Shown piece after piece: positions 10,358 to 22,095 of a stretch of DNA of 64,000 bases. The first letter of the stretch is position 1. Each line of letters opens with the position of its first letter. Made by a program: the position numbers and the translations under genes. The notes beneath the pieces were generated by a model. The model was not told the origin of the DNA. It saw nothing but the letters and a program-made list of their open reading frames with translations, and ran no database searches. The stretch comes from Omphiscola glabra (lineage: Eukaryota; Mollusca; Gastropoda; Lymnaeidae). The DNA is taken from NCBI GenBank assembly GCA_964017045.1, contig OZ024810.1, positions 4,386,504-4,450,503 on the forward strand, given 5' to 3'.

Positions 10358-10770
10358 AGATATGAAAATATGCATGGATGAAGGTTGGTAAGTGGACATA
10401 TGAAAATATGTATGGGTCAAGGTTGGTAAGTGGACATATGAAAATATGCATGGGTGAAGGTTGGTAAGTGGATATATGAAAATATGCATGGGTCAAGGTT
10501 GGTAAGTGGACATATGAAAATATGCATGGGTCAAGGTTGGTAAGTGGACATATGAAAATATGCATGGGTGAAGGTTAGTAGATGGACATGAAAATATGCA
10601 TGGGTGAAGGTTGGTAAGTGGACATATGAAAATATGCATGGGTCAAGGTTGGTAAGTGGACATATGAAAATAAGCATGGGTGAAGGTTGGTAAATGGACA
10701 TATGAAAATATGCATGGGTCAAGGTTGGTAAGTGGACATATGAAAATATGCATGGGTGAAGGTTGGTAGA
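10358..10770. repeat. minisatellite, unit 38 bp, about 11 copies
   Basis: Units contain gacatatgaaaatatgcatg and aaggttggtaagtg, alternating gtgaagg and gtcaagg variants. One unit near 10575-10612 is shortened. Minus-strand frames rich in HIFICPLTNL-like repeats are artefacts. Confidence 0.93.
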
Positions 10771-12590
10771 TTGAAAGGACGGCTCAGTGGAAGCGACGAA
10801 GATATTATAATGTCTTAAAGCTGCTTCATAGAATTACATTACTCATCCACGTTGTCATGTTTGCAGCAGATTAGATGTGGGGGAAAAAGGCGCGTTTACA
10901 CGACTACACTAATTGATGGAACTTGGAGGAAGAAGCTGCAACCATGTTTACTTCATGGATAATATGTTGGAACTTTGTACTTCAAGGAAGTTGCAACAAT
11001 GATTACTTCATGGATAATTAAACTGGAAATTCGCATGCCTCATTCTGACTGAACGTAGGTCCCCGCCTCGTAGCAAGCAACTTTTTACTATATAGGAACT
11101 TCCTTGTATAGCGACTTGGACTTGTAGGACCTGAGTTACAGACGTGGACGGTGGTTGTGCATGATCTGAGACGGTGAATTTATAGACGCGATTCAGCGTA
11201 TGCGTGTGTGGAACTCCACAAATAATTAATTAAAGAACCGATTAGAGAATTAGAAGGAAAAAAAAACAACGAACGTGTCGGCCAGAAGCCTTCTTCAACG
11301 AACAAAACAACGGCAAAAACTATATAAAGCAAATTGTGAAGACGTGTCGTTCCTTATGATTGAATTGATCCACAGGCCGCTCTTCAAGTACGGACGATAT
11401 ATTACTACGAACATGAACATTTAAAGCGTTCTTTTACAAATTAACGAATCATTATTATTTCTATATATAGTTTATATATAATTTATATATAGTTTATATA
11501 TATTTATTTTTTAACCGATTATTAAATTTTTCAAAAATCTAGATCTTTTAAAATAGTCGAAATAAAATCATTATTTAGCAAAAATCCGAATGTACAAATA
11601 ATAGTAAAATAATGAACTTTATAGGTTGGGTATCGATAGCGTGAGAAACACTTGGGACCGGAAAAGGGGTTTATTTAATTTTTTCTGGGAAAGGACGACA
11701 GTTGGGTAACTGCAAAGTCTTGTCTGGCGTTAAAGCGCGCTGTTACCTTTTAAACACATCCGGGTGTTTTCCGCTGAGAGGACCGCATCGTAGAGGTGGA
11801 CGTCGCACCGTGTTTTTTCATCGGTTGGATTGTTCACGGTTGCAAGGGTCTGGGATTTTTACACAATAATAATTTGCAACATGGTGTTAAAGATACAGTA
11901 GGTTCTCTTTTTGTGGGGGAATCGATCGTGGAATGGGTGGAGGGCGCTGACAGAATGTGGAGGGTGCTGACAGAGTGTGGAGGATGATTATAGATAGTGG
12001 ATGGTGGTATCAGAGCGTGGATGAATATGTTGTGGAATTTTATTACAGATGTATTATGTCGTGAATTTGTATAAAAGATGTATTAATTAGCCTTATAATA
12101 TAAAAAGTTTGTTGACGCTTCCTTCCATAGCGTCGATTGTAATCTAAATTTAAGGATTGTATCCCTCCGACTCATCCATTTCGATTACCAATCCCCAGAA
12201 GAAGACATCCTGAATGCCAATGCCAGTCGTAGATGATCCACTGCGCTTGGGCCGACAGCACCGTTGTCTGAAGGACACGCTTACGACGACAATAGTGCGC
12301 AGGGCGGAATGATACGCACCTAGGCGTTTCCGTGGCACTAGTGCCTATCTGGTTTAGACTAATGGGTCGGCCGGTTCTGCAGCCTGCACGCGGCGGTTTT
12401 GATACCACCTGTAGATGGCAGGTCGGGTCAGGCGTTCTCAATCACTGAGTGGAGCTATCGCTGTATACAACCTAGGAGCGGGTGGGTGTGTAATAGTGTG
12501 TTTAATGTACTTACTTAGAGGATACAACAAAACGTCTGTCAATATACTCCTCAGCTTTAACTTAAAGCTTTTTTGTTGGGTCCTTTTTTT
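10771..12590. other. single-copy AT-rich DNA, no gene recognised
   Basis: About 1.8 kb. It includes an AT-only stretch with tatatatagtttatata at about 11460-11510 and a short duplication of cttcatggataat near 10950-11025. Small open frames at 11796-11987 and 12150-12441 show no family features. Confidence 0.45.
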
Positions 12591-12606
12591 TTCTTCTCCG
12601 CGTTTT

Positions 12607-13177
12607 CCCATACTTTGTTTCGCTTTCTTCCTTCAGCTTAACAGTAGCACCCATACTTTGTTTCGCTTTCTTCCTTCAGCTTAACAGTAGCACCCATACT
12701 TTGTTTCGCTTTCTTCCTTCAGCTTAACAGTAGCACCCATACTTTGTTTCGCTTTCTTCCTTCAGCTTAACAGTAGCACCCATACTTTGTTTCGCTTTCT
12801 TCCTTCAGCTTAACAGTAGCACCCATACTTTGTTTCGCTTTCTTCCTTCAGCTTAACAGTAGCACCCATACTTTGTTTCGCTTTCTTCCTTCAGCTTAAC
12901 AGTAGCACCCATACTTTGTTTCGCTTTCTTCCTTCAGCTTAACAGTAGCACCCATACTTTGTTTCGCTTTCTTCCTTCAGCTTAACAGTAGCACCCATAC
13001 TTTGTTTCGCTTTCTTCCTTCAGCTTAACAGTAGCACCCATACTTTGTTTCGCTTTCTTCCTTCAGCTTAACAGTAGCACCCATACTTTGTTTCGCTTTC
13101 TTCCTTCAGCTTAACAGTAGCACCCATACTTTGTTTCGCTTTCTTCCTTCAGCTTAACAGTAGCACCCATACTTTGG
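12607..13177. repeat. highly homogeneous minisatellite, unit 43 bp, about 13 copies
   Basis: Units contain cccatactttgtttcgcttt and cagcttaacagtagca. I see essentially no differences between copies, which points to recent amplification or strong homogenisation. Copy number may be wrong in the assembly. Confidence 0.95.
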
Positions 13178-13318
13178 ATCATAATAGTTATGGTATACAT
13201 TGGACCAAACCTTCTTTATTTTGTATGGAAATATTGATTGTTGCTATGCAATTTGTTGGTAAACAACATAGCCCAGAACAGTGACTTAGTGGAAGGTGGA
13301 GTGACAGTGTATCTCGGG

Positions 13319-13389
13319 ACTCAGTAGTGTACAGTGTATACCAGACTCTGTAGTGTACAGTGTACCGGACTCTGTAGTGTACAGTGTAC
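13319..13389. repeat. short tandem repeat, about 27-bp unit, 3 copies
   Basis: Three copies of a unit containing gtagtgtacagtgta. Confidence 0.8.
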
Positions 13390-14028
13390 GTACGGCATGT
13401 TTTTTGAATGGCTATGAAACGAGGAATAGTTAGGAAAGGCTTTTTATGGCGGTCTGGAAGGAGGCGGTGGGGGGTGTCTCTAAACCACGTTAATGCGGTC
13501 AGTGGTTAGGGTAACACGACTAGTTTGTTTATCGATTTGTTTGTGTGTTTTGTTAATGTCAAGAACATGTAAATTATGTGTTGTGGTGTGAGATGTTATA
13601 TAAATAAAACAACTTCAGATTGAAGTAACACCCCCCCCCCCCCCCAACCCCAACATTAACCGGATGTTGATTTGTCCTGAGCTTGGAAACGAAAGTATGG
13701 AGAGAAACTGTCATATACCGAAGAACAGGATGATATTTACCAGAGGTTGGGGGGGGGGGGTCATTACCAGAGGTAGGGGTCATGAAGTCCTAATATTAAT
13801 CAAATTAACCCATGACGTCAGAAGATTTTGTGACGTCAACCACTTTGAGGTATCTGGATGTGGTGTATCCTTTAAAAAGGTGTCGGACTACGACCCTCGC
13901 TTGCTTCTCGTGGCAGCCAGGCGCGCGTGCACAAGGCGCCTGGAATTGTCACGTGATATGTATTGATGGAGTACATGGAGAGATACAGACACGATGCAAT
14001 CACGCTGATGGTTTGAATAAAATGTACC
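13390..14028. other. single-copy DNA, no gene recognised
   Basis: C run at about 13630-13646 and G run at about 13749-13760. Two TGACGTCA palindromes lie 18 bp apart (13813, 13831), and a TCACGTGA at 13949. Confidence 0.45.
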
Positions 14029-14786
14029 TTGTGTTGAGACTGTCCCTTGTGTCGAGACTGTCCCTTGTGTTGAGACTGTCCCTTGTGTTGAGACTGTCCC
14101 TTGTGTTGAGACTGTCCCTTGTGTTGAGACAGTCCCTTGTGTTGAGACTGTCCCTACTGTCCCTTGTGTTGAGACTGTCCCTACTGTCCCTTGTGTTGAG
14201 ACTGTCCCTTGTGTTGAGACTGTCCCTTGTGTTGAGACTGTCCCTTGTGTTGAGACTGTCCCTTTTGTTGAGACTGTCCCTTGTGTTGAGACTGTCCCTT
14301 GTGTTGAGACTGTCCGTTGTGTTGAGACTGTCCCTTGTGTTGAGACTGTCCCTACTGTCCCTTGTGTTGAGACTGTCCCTTGTGTTGAGACTGTCCCTAC
14401 TGTCCCTTGTGTTGAGACTGTCCCTACTGTCCCTTGTGTTGAGACTGTCCCTTGTGTTGAGACTGTCCCTTGTGTTGAGACTGTCCCTTGTGTTGAGACT
14501 GTCCCTTTTGTTGAGACTGTCCCTTGTGTTGAGACTGTCCCTTGTGTTGAGACTGTCCGTTGTGTTGAGACTGTCCCTTGTGTTGAGACTGTCCCTACTG
14601 TCCCTTGTGTTGAGACTGTCCCTTGTGTTGAGACTGTCCCTTGTGTTGAGACTGTCCCTTGTGTTGAGACTGTCCCTTTTGTTGAGACTGTCCCTTGTGT
14701 TGAGACTGTCCCTTGTGTTGAGACTGTCCCTTGTGTTGAGACTGTCCCTTGTGTTGAGACTGTCCTTTGTGTTGAGACTGTCCCTG
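14029..14786. repeat. 18-bp minisatellite with 243-bp higher-order repeat
   Basis: About 40 units of cccttgtgttgagactgt with interspersed nine-base units (cctactgtc). Marker variants recur exactly 243 bp apart: paired ctactgt at 14154/14181 and 14397/14424, and ccgttg at 14314 and 14557. Frames of 281-347 residues on the minus strand and 326 on the plus strand are all repeat artefacts. Confidence 0.95.
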
Positions 14787-15365
14787 ATCTGACATTGCAG
14801 ACGACAGTTAGCACCCAAGGCCAGGTGCACGCTAGATCGAGCCAAGCGTATGTAAGGACAGCCAGCGAAACCGAGTGGGGGTAGGGGGGGGGACCACCAC
14901 TCACCACTCCAACAGGTTGGTGTTGTTGCACCTGGCGCAGTCAGTCTCTTGAGGACGCAGTGCGGCGGCGGCGTACTTTGGCAGCAGTCGGATCCACCGT
15001 GACACAGAGGGGCGAGCTGGGAGCAGTGTTGTGGATTATGGAAAATTTACTAGCGGCAAACATTGGCCCATAAATGAATAGTGCCATTCCCCCCCCTCCC
15101 CCCCCTCCACACACACTTTATCCTGGGCACCCTTATAGGTCGCAACAGAAATTAGGTAAATTTTAAGGCACGCTTTTTAAACAAGACTCGTAGATGGTGC
15201 GAATGACGTCATATTCTTATACTAAAGACTAAAGAATTATACGTAATTTTTATACACAATAATAACTACGTCTTGCCTACTTATATTACTATACAATATC
15301 ATAGACCACTTTAACAAGCATGTATTATCTAAGACTGAATACACCAACATATACAGACGAAAAAA
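14787..15365. other. single-copy DNA, no gene recognised
   Basis: C-rich tract at about 15088-15113; TGACGTCA at 15204. Confidence 0.45.
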
Positions 15366-15367
15366 GA

Positions 15368-15760
15368 GTATTGAGTTAACATATACAGTATTGACTTATC
15401 ATATGCAGTATTGACTCATCATATACAGTATTGACTTATCATGTGCAGTATTTACTTATCATATGCAGTATTGACTTATCATATAGTTCATATACAGTAT
15501 TGACTTATCATATGCAGTATTGACTTATCATATACAGTATTGACTTATCATATACAGTATTGACTTATCATATGCAGTATTGACTTATCATATGCAGTAT
15601 TGACTTATCATATGCAGTATTGACTTATCATATGCAGTATTGACTTATCATATACAGCATTGACTTATCATATACAGTATTGACTTATCATATACAGTAT
15701 TGAATTATCATATACAGTATTGACTTATCATGTACAGTATTGACTTATCATATACAGTAT
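15368..15760. repeat. minisatellite, unit 20 bp (tatacagtattgacttatca)
   Basis: About 19 copies, mostly alternating between tatacag and tatgcag variants; one unit around 15481-15492 carries a short extra tatagttca. Confidence 0.93.
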
Positions 15761-16350
15761 AGACTGAAGCACATGCGATAAGGAGTGCCAAAGGAACACA
15801 CCCACACACACGATGCACCGAACGTCACAACTACCGACCTCAGCATTTCTATTCATGTGTGTGGATCCAGACGAACCATGTTTATGTGTGTGGAAACTTT
15901 AGGTAAACATTTGTTGTAGCCCATAAATGTAAACAAATACAATCCATGGTCCTCAAACTTTCGGTTACTTTTCCTATCACCCCCACCCCCCATCAAAGAC
16001 TTGAGAGAAGTGATGGGTATGTCAACTTGGAGAGTGGTCCCCAGCGATTGGACAGATTCATACTCGTGATCGCCGAGCAAAATAAGGGGCGAAGGGGTGT
16101 CTCACCAGATTTCAGAACCGCCCTGACCTCTTATTAAAACAAGATTCGACCTGACATTTATGTACACCACGGATCCCCAAACTGTTCGCATAAAACTCGC
16201 TATATTAGAAAGACCGGGTGTAAATATTTTTAAAAAAAAGGGGGGGGGGGGGCTTCAGTGCTTCATGTTGAACATCACGAGTGAACTCGTTAATAAGTTG
16301 TTTGTGTTTTTCTCCCTTCTCTGTCAAATGAGGTGCTGAGTGTTGGAAGA
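15761..16350. other. single-copy DNA, no gene recognised
   Basis: A G run at about 16241-16252 is the only notable feature. Frames 15853-16080 minus and 15946-16137 plus have no recognisable motif. Confidence 0.45.
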
Positions 16351-16351
16351 T

Positions 16352-16441
16352 GACGTTTGTATGGTGACTGTTGTATGGTGACTGTTGTGTGGTGACTGCT
16401 GTTTGGTGACTGTTGTTTGGTGACTGTTGTTTGGTGACTGT
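16352..16441. repeat. tandem repeat, unit 14 bp (tttggtgactgttg)
   Basis: Six copies with changes in the first three bases. Confidence 0.85.
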
Positions 16442-16596
16442 TTTTAAGCGATATTCTCTTGACATATTGACACATGTCAACTCGGTCACCCGGATGTTAT
16501 GTCGCAGGATTTCTGGGATTAAGGTTTAAGAGGAAAAGTTCTTGAAGCCCTTTGCACAAGGAACCAGTAGGGATTAAAAAAAAACCTGTTCCACGG

Positions 16597-16735
16597 CTAT
16601 AGCGGGGTGACTGTTCAACTGTTGTAGCTGGGTGACTGTTCAACTGTTGTAGCTGGGTGACTGTTCAACTGTTGTAGCTGGGTGACTGTTCAACTGTTGT
16701 AGGTGGGTGACTGTTCAACGGCTGTAGCTGGGTGA
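16597..16735. repeat. minisatellite, unit 25 bp, about 5 copies
   Basis: Units contain gtagctgggtgactgttcaa. Confidence 0.9.
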
Positions 16736-16816
16736 TGAACAGACGGGAAGCAACTAGGAAATAACCCGAGGGCAGATGTATATTCTTAAACGGGTGCTCC
16801 GATAGCTTTAAACAAC

Positions 16817-16916
16817 TGTGGTGCAAATGTTGCGCTGGCACGGTCAGGTATAGAGTTGAAATGGTGCTACTGTGGTGCAAATGGGGCGCTGGCACGGTCA
16901 GGTATAGAGTTGAAAT
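16817..16916. repeat. direct duplication of about 54 bp
   Basis: Two adjacent copies, each containing gtggtgcaaatg and ggcacggtcaggtatagagt. Confidence 0.88.
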
Positions 16917-16963
16917 GTTTCTCACTGTACGATTAGCGACGGGGGCATACCAAAGGCCTGGAG

Positions 16964-17089
16964 CAGTGCTTCTCAAAACGGTCAAAGTCATCGGTCTGCA
17001 AAAGGTGATCATTTTTAGAAGAACGATGGCCCGGCTGCAATGTCAGTGGCTACTTCCGGTCCTAACACATGAAAGTTTCAGAAGCACTG
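16964..17089. mobile_element. hAT-like miniature element, 126 bp
   Basis: It begins cagtgcttctcaaaacgg and ends gtttcagaagcactg, so the first 11 bases (cagtgcttctc / cagtgcttctg) form inverted repeats. Flanks gcctggag and gcttatcg share only part of an octamer, so the duplication is eroded. Confidence 0.6.
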
Positions 17090-17289
17090 GCTTATCGAGT
17101 AAAAATAACAGTATAGGTTTCATAGAAGTGTACGGTGATACCTACAATACAATTAATGCATCGAATGCATTGAACTGTGGGCTACACTATAGTAAATACC
17201 GACATTTCTCTATAGAAGGTATTCAACAACAATAAAAAGACTGGCCCCCGAATCCATGGATTCGTATACAACTGGCATCCATATCCCCA

Positions 17290-17622
17290 AACCATTGTCC
17301 CTTATCCCCAAACAAAGACCACATCTCAACAAACCTGGGCCCTTACTCCTCAAACCTAGGACATATCTTCACAAACATGGGCCCCATCTACACTAACCAG
17401 GGCCCCCTCTGCACAAAGCTGGGCTCCAACTCAAACCTAGGACCTATCTCCACAAACCTGGGCACCATCTACACTAACCAGGGCCCCCTCTCCACAAAGC
17501 TGGGCTCCAACTCCTCAAACCTAGGACCTATCATCACAAACCTGGGCCCCATCTACACTAACCAGGGCCCCCTCTCCACAAAGCTGGGCCCCAACTAATG
17601 AAAACCTAGGCCCCATTTCCTC
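17290..17622. repeat. composite minisatellite, about 80-bp higher-order unit
   Basis: Short phrases such as aacctgggccccatc and ctaaccagggccccctc recur. The phrase catctacactaaccaggg appears near 17386, 17466 and 17548, a period of about 80 bp. A 73-residue plus frame is an artefact. Confidence 0.85.
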
Positions 17623-17864
17623 CATAAACTTAAATAAACTCGTATTTTTTAATATGTTTTCCTAACCGACGATGTGACTTGTGTGATTCAACCGAGCGTG
17701 AACGTCACAAAAGTGTGACACTATGCTTCCGCAGCTGAGACCACAAAAGGGCCCCTCTTAATGTGTGGAGCTGGCGGTCGCGCGCTGTAGAACTGTGTAT
17801 AGGTTGAAGACACAACTCAAATACAAAAACTTGTTTGCGGTGTGCGAGTCGAGTGATACAATCG

Positions 17865-17884
17865 CCCCCCCCCCCCCCCCCCCC
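17865..17884. repeat. poly-C run, 20 bases
   Basis: Twenty consecutive C followed by an acacac tract. Confidence 0.92.
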
Positions 17885-18005
17885 ACACACACACAATCCT
17901 CCAACACACGTCACCTCCATACAATATCCTGACTTTGGCTTCGTTTGTAGTTTCTTCGTAAAATGTGCTCAGCTCATATTCATTTTTGAGGCCAACTGCC
18001 AACGG

Positions 18006-18330
18006 GCTCTTTGGTAGGTCATCGGGCTCTTTGAGGTCATTTGACTCTTCTAAAGGGCATCGAGATCTCTGACAGGTCACTCGACTCTTTGAAAGATCAT
18101 TGACCTATTTGAAAGGTCATTGGGCTCTTGACAGGTCATTGGACTCTTGACAGGTCATTGGACTCTTGCCAGGTCTTTGGGCTCTTGACAGGTCTTTGGG
18201 CTCTTCGAAAAGTCATTGGGCTCTTGACAGGTCTTTGGGCTCTTGCCAGGTCTTTGGGCTCTTGACAGGTCTTTAGGCTATTTGAAAGGTTATTGTGCTC
18301 TTGACAGATCTTTGGGCTCTTTGAAATGAC
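18006..18330. repeat. degenerate minisatellite, about 18-20-bp unit
   Basis: About 17 copies built on gggctcttgacaggtcttt, with ttgaaaggtcat variants near the left end. Confidence 0.88.
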
Positions 18331-18540
18331 CCAATACTTCAAAAGATTTTCTCAGGTGAGCACAAAGGCTCCCCCACCCCTCCCTCGTTCCAGTTGACGT
18401 TTGCTATCTTGAGCCACAAACCTACCTCCAGCCGTTGGTCAACAAATGTCAAGAATTTAACCAAACTTCCCGCAGCCCACCAAACCCGCCCCCACTTAAG
18501 GAGGTTTAGACAAAAGTTAACGGTGTTTGTTTATAGCAAG

Positions 18541-18970
18541 AAATGTATACGTACAAAACAAGGAACGAATACGAGCAAGATTTGTAGTCGTATCCAAGTC
18601 TTTAGAAAGGAACGAATACAAGCAAGATTTGTAGTCGTATCGAAGTCTTTAGCAAGGAACGAATACAAGCAAGATTTGTAGTCGTATCGAAGTCTTTAGA
18701 AAGGAACGAATACAAGCAAGATTTGTAGTCGTATCGAAGTCTTTAGCAAGGAACGAATACAAGCAAGATTTGTGGTCGTATCGAAGTCTTTAGCAAGGAA
18801 CGAATACGAGCAAGATTTGTAGTCGTATCGAAGTCCTTAGCAAGGAAAGAATACTAGCGAGATAATATGAAGTCGTATCGAAGTCTTTAGCAAGGAACGA
18901 CTACTAGCGAGATAATATGAAGTCGTATCGAAGTCTTTAGCAAGGAACGACTACTAGCGAGATAATATGA
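18541..18970. repeat. 47-bp minisatellite, left part
   Basis: About nine units containing gtcgtatcgaagtctttagc and ggaacgaatacaagcaag. The last three carry a variant tail ctagcgagataatatga. The array is interrupted at 18970 by a retrotransposon 3' end and resumes at about 19303. Confidence 0.93.
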
Positions 18971-19294
18971 CAGCGACGAGGCCATAACAGGCAGTTCTGC
19001 TCATACCAGCGAGAAGCCAGTATAGGAACTGTTCATTCCTGCCAAAGACAATCAGGGACTGGAACAAGTTTTCAAAAGGAACAGTTCAGGCGACAACACT
19101 TGACTCATTTGCGTCTATTGCCTCAGGCCTTACAACCCCCAGTGCATGATACCCTCACGCAGTTACTCTTGTAACCAGTGAAATAGCCTCATCAACACCA
19201 GGCACAGAAACATTGCAAATCCCATCAACATTCATAGGAGCCATAATGATTAATAAATTGATCGTGGGCCCTTAATGTATAGAAGAAGAAGAAG
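18971..19294 (+). mobile_element. 5'-truncated non-LTR retrotransposon (LINE) 3' end
   Basis: The segment encodes the C-terminus of a non-LTR reverse-transcriptase ORF. Positions 18974-19011 read RRGHNRQFCSYQR, and after a one-frame shift 19012-19149 reads RSQYRNCSFLPKTIRDWNKF and on to a stop (45 residues), with the pattern SF-P-T-RDWN and a following DSFAS that is typical of CR1/Jockey/RTE-like ORF2 ends. About 140 bp of 3' UTR follow, ending in an agaagaagaaga tail. The flanking minisatellite sequence tatga is repeated on both sides (18966-18970 and 19302-19306), consistent with a short target duplication. The 5' truncation and the frameshift mean that it is inactive. Confidence 0.85.
19012..19149 (+). 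pseudogene. reverse-transcriptase ORF2 C-terminal remnant
   Basis: Forty-five codons and a stop (tga at 19147-19149). The conserved block LPKTIRDWNK is the motif usually found just before the end of LINE ORF2. Nothing of the polymerase palm domain or endonuclease remains. The upstream part of the frame (18974-19011) is shifted by one frame. Confidence 0.8.
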
Positions 19295-19302
19295 ATTTTT
19301 TT

Positions 19303-19545
19303 ATGAAGTCGCATCGAAGTCTTTAGCAAGGAATGGATAAGAACAAGATTTGTAGTCGTATTGAAGTCTTTAGCAAGGAACGAATACAAGCAAGATTTGT
19401 AGTCGTATTGAAGTCTTTAGCAAGGAACGAATACAAGCAAGATTTGTAGTCGTATTGAAGTCTTTAGCAAGGAACGAATAAAAAGCAAGATTTGTAGTCG
19501 TATTGAAGTCTTTAGCAAGGAACGAATACAAGCAAGATATGAAGT
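19303..19545. repeat. 47-bp minisatellite, right part
   Basis: Five further units of the array at 18541-18970, mostly with the tattgaagt variant, so the two halves differ in diagnostic bases on either side of the insertion. Confidence 0.92.
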
Positions 19546-19627
19546 CATTTCAAAATCTTTGAGCCGTATCTCTACAAAATGCGGTGTAATTATGTGTATC
19601 CGATATTATGATATAACGAAGGCAAAG

Positions 19628-20950
19628 TAGTGGAGCAAGATGTATTGAAAGTAGTGGAGCAAGATGTATTGAGACTTGAAGTAGTGGAGCAAGATGTATT
19701 GAGACTTGAAGTAGTGGAGCAAGATGTATTGAGACTTGAAGTAGTGGAGCAAGATGTATTGAGACTTGAAGTAGTGGAGCAAGATGTATTGAGACTTGAA
19801 GTAGTGGAGCAAGATGTATTGAGACTTGAAGTAGTGGAGCAAGATGTATTGAGACTTGAAGTAGTGGAGCAAGATGTATTGAAAGTAGTGGAGCAAGATG
19901 TATTGAGACTTGAAGTAGTGGAGACAGATGTATTGAGACTTGAAGTAGTGGAGCAAGATGTATTGAAAGTAGTGGAGCAAGATGTATTGAGACTTGAAGT
20001 AGTGGAGACAGATGTATTGAGACTTGAAGTAGTGGAGACAGATGTATTGAGACTTGAAGTAGTGGAGACAGATGTATTGAGACTTGAAGTAGTGGAGACA
20101 GATGTATTGAGACTTGAAGTAGTGGAGCAAAATGTATTGAGACTTGAAGTAGTGGAGCAAGATGTATTGAGACTTGAAGTAGTGGAGCAAGATGTATTGA
20201 GACTTGAAGTAGTGGAGCAAGATGTATTGAAAGTAGTGGAGCAAGATGTATTGAGACTTGAAGTAGTGGAGCAAGATGTATTGAAAGTAGTGGAGACAGA
20301 TGTATTGAGACTTGAAGTAGTGGAGACAGATGTATTGAAAGTAGTGGAGACAGATGTATTGAGACTTGAAGTAGTGGAGACAGATGTATTGAGACTTGAA
20401 GTAGTGGAGACAGATGTATTGAGACTTGAAGAAGTGGAGCAAGATGTATTGAGACTTGAAGTAGTGGAGCAAGATGTATTGAAAGTAGTGGAGCAAGATG
20501 TATTGAGACTTGAAGTAGTGGAGCAAGATGTATTGAGACTTGAAGTAGTGGAGCAAGATGTATTGAAAGTAGTGGAGACAGATGTATTGAGACTTGAAGT
20601 AGTGGAGACAGATGTATTGAGACTTGAAGTAGTGGAGACAGATGTATTGAGACTTGAAGTAGTGGAGACAGATGTATTGAGACTTGAAGTAGTGGAGACA
20701 GATGTATTGAGACTTGAAGTAGTGGAGACAGATGTATTGAGACTTGAAGTAGTGGAGCAAGATGTATTGAGACTTGAAGTAGTGGAGCAAAATGTATTGA
20801 GACTTGAAGTAGTGGAGCAAGATGTATTGAGACTTGAAGTAGTGGAGCAAGATGTATTGAGACTTGAAGTAGTGGAGCAAGATGTATTGAAAGTAGTGGA
20901 GCAAGATGTATTGAGACTTGAAGTAGTGGAGCAAGATGTATTGAGACTTG
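19628..20950. repeat. 30-bp/21-bp minisatellite with about 660-bp higher-order repeat
   Basis: About 47 units. The long unit (30 bp) contains gtagtggagcaagatgtatt and gagacttgaa; the short unit (21 bp) lacks gacttga. Two sequence classes alternate, gagcaagat and gagacagat. A rare aaatgtatt variant at 20130 recurs at 20790, and the following 150 bp match, giving a period of 660 bp. Frames of 448 (plus), 474 and 483 (minus) residues are simultaneously open, which shows that they are repeat artefacts; the plus frame has the period VVEQDVLRLE. Confidence 0.95.
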
Positions 20951-21088
20951 AAGAGAAAAAAAGACATAAACATTAAAATGACGCTTCGGCAGACGATACA
21001 AAACAAGAAAAACAGGTTATTTGAAATCATCCTGTCTTTTTATTATCAAGCCTAAGCCTATATTATTCCACCATTTATTTGCTTCACA

Positions 21089-21531
21089 CCGCTTGAACGC
21101 TGTCCCCCATGTACTGTCCAATAGCGACTATACAGTGTGTTCCAGGTTATACCATTCTAGACCCCGATCCATGCCCACCGCTTGAACGCTGTCCCCCATG
21201 TACTGTCCAATAGCGACTATACAGTGTGTTCCAGGTTATACCATTCTAGACCCAGATCCATGCCCACGGCTTGAACGCTGTCACCCATGTACTGTCCAAT
21301 AGCGACTATACAGTGTGTTCCAGGTTATACCATTCTAGACCCAGATCCATGCCCACCGCTTGAACGCTGTCCCCCATGTACTGTCCAATAGCGACTATAC
21401 AGTGTGTTCCAGGTTATACCATTCTAGACCCAGAGCCATGCCCACGGCTTGAACGCTGTCCCCCATGTACTGTCCAATAGCGACTATACAGTGTGTTCCA
21501 GGTTATACCATTCTAGTACCAGATCCATGCC
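21089..21531. repeat. 89-bp tandem repeat, 5 copies
   Basis: Units start gcttgaacgctgtcccccat (21091, 21180, 21269, 21358, 21447) and contain gcgactatacagtgtgttcc. The period is 89 bp. A related pair lies at 22378-22546. Confidence 0.95.
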
Positions 21532-22095
21532 ACTATCTTCCATCTTACTCTACAACCACTTCACGGTCCGTTAACGTACCGGTTCTGTGTCGAGTTGACA
21601 CAAGCCGGCTTACAGCAGCAGTGAAGGAGGGGGAGAGATTAATCCTATCGGGAGGAATTATGGGGCCTCTTACACTCTGATGTTTGCAGTTTACAGAGCG
21701 CATCGCAGTTCTCAAATTCCGATACGTACGTATCAATATATTATGTCATTGATTGAGAAGTATCTGTTTGTAAATATCGATTTACGGTACGGTAATCACT
21801 TCACGGTGAAATGAAAAGATGCACTTTTGATTGCGGTCCTGTACTCTCAACTTGACAGTTCAAACGCTAGTGATGACATACCAACGTGACCAACCCAATG
21901 ATTCAAATAAAGACACTTCATTTGATTCGTACCAATTAATATGTTCATTTTATTTAAATCAATCAAAACAACTTTTAGAAGAAAGGGTAAAAAAAAAGAC
22001 CGAAGTCGCGTGACTAAAATAATACACGAGAGAGCATCTCATGAAACAAATAAATAAAAGTTGGTAGAGGGAAAAATATGAAATGTATGGCAAAC
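21532..22095. other. single-copy DNA, no gene recognised
   Basis: Short frames at 21465-21680 plus and 21545-21736 minus lack recognisable motifs. Confidence 0.45.

Noticed and set aside
12150..12441. Minus frames of 62 and 89 residues and a plus frame with some codon texture
   Set aside because: Frames overlap in different registers, lack motifs and splice sites, and are short enough to be chance.
13812..14931. Long open frames of 281-347 residues on both strands
   Set aside because: They coincide with an 18-bp tandem array and are open in several frames at once; no frame has domain features beyond the repeat.
19550..21030. Three open frames of 448-483 residues
   Set aside because: They are created by 30- and 21-bp units, both multiples of three; simultaneous openness on both strands marks an artefact.
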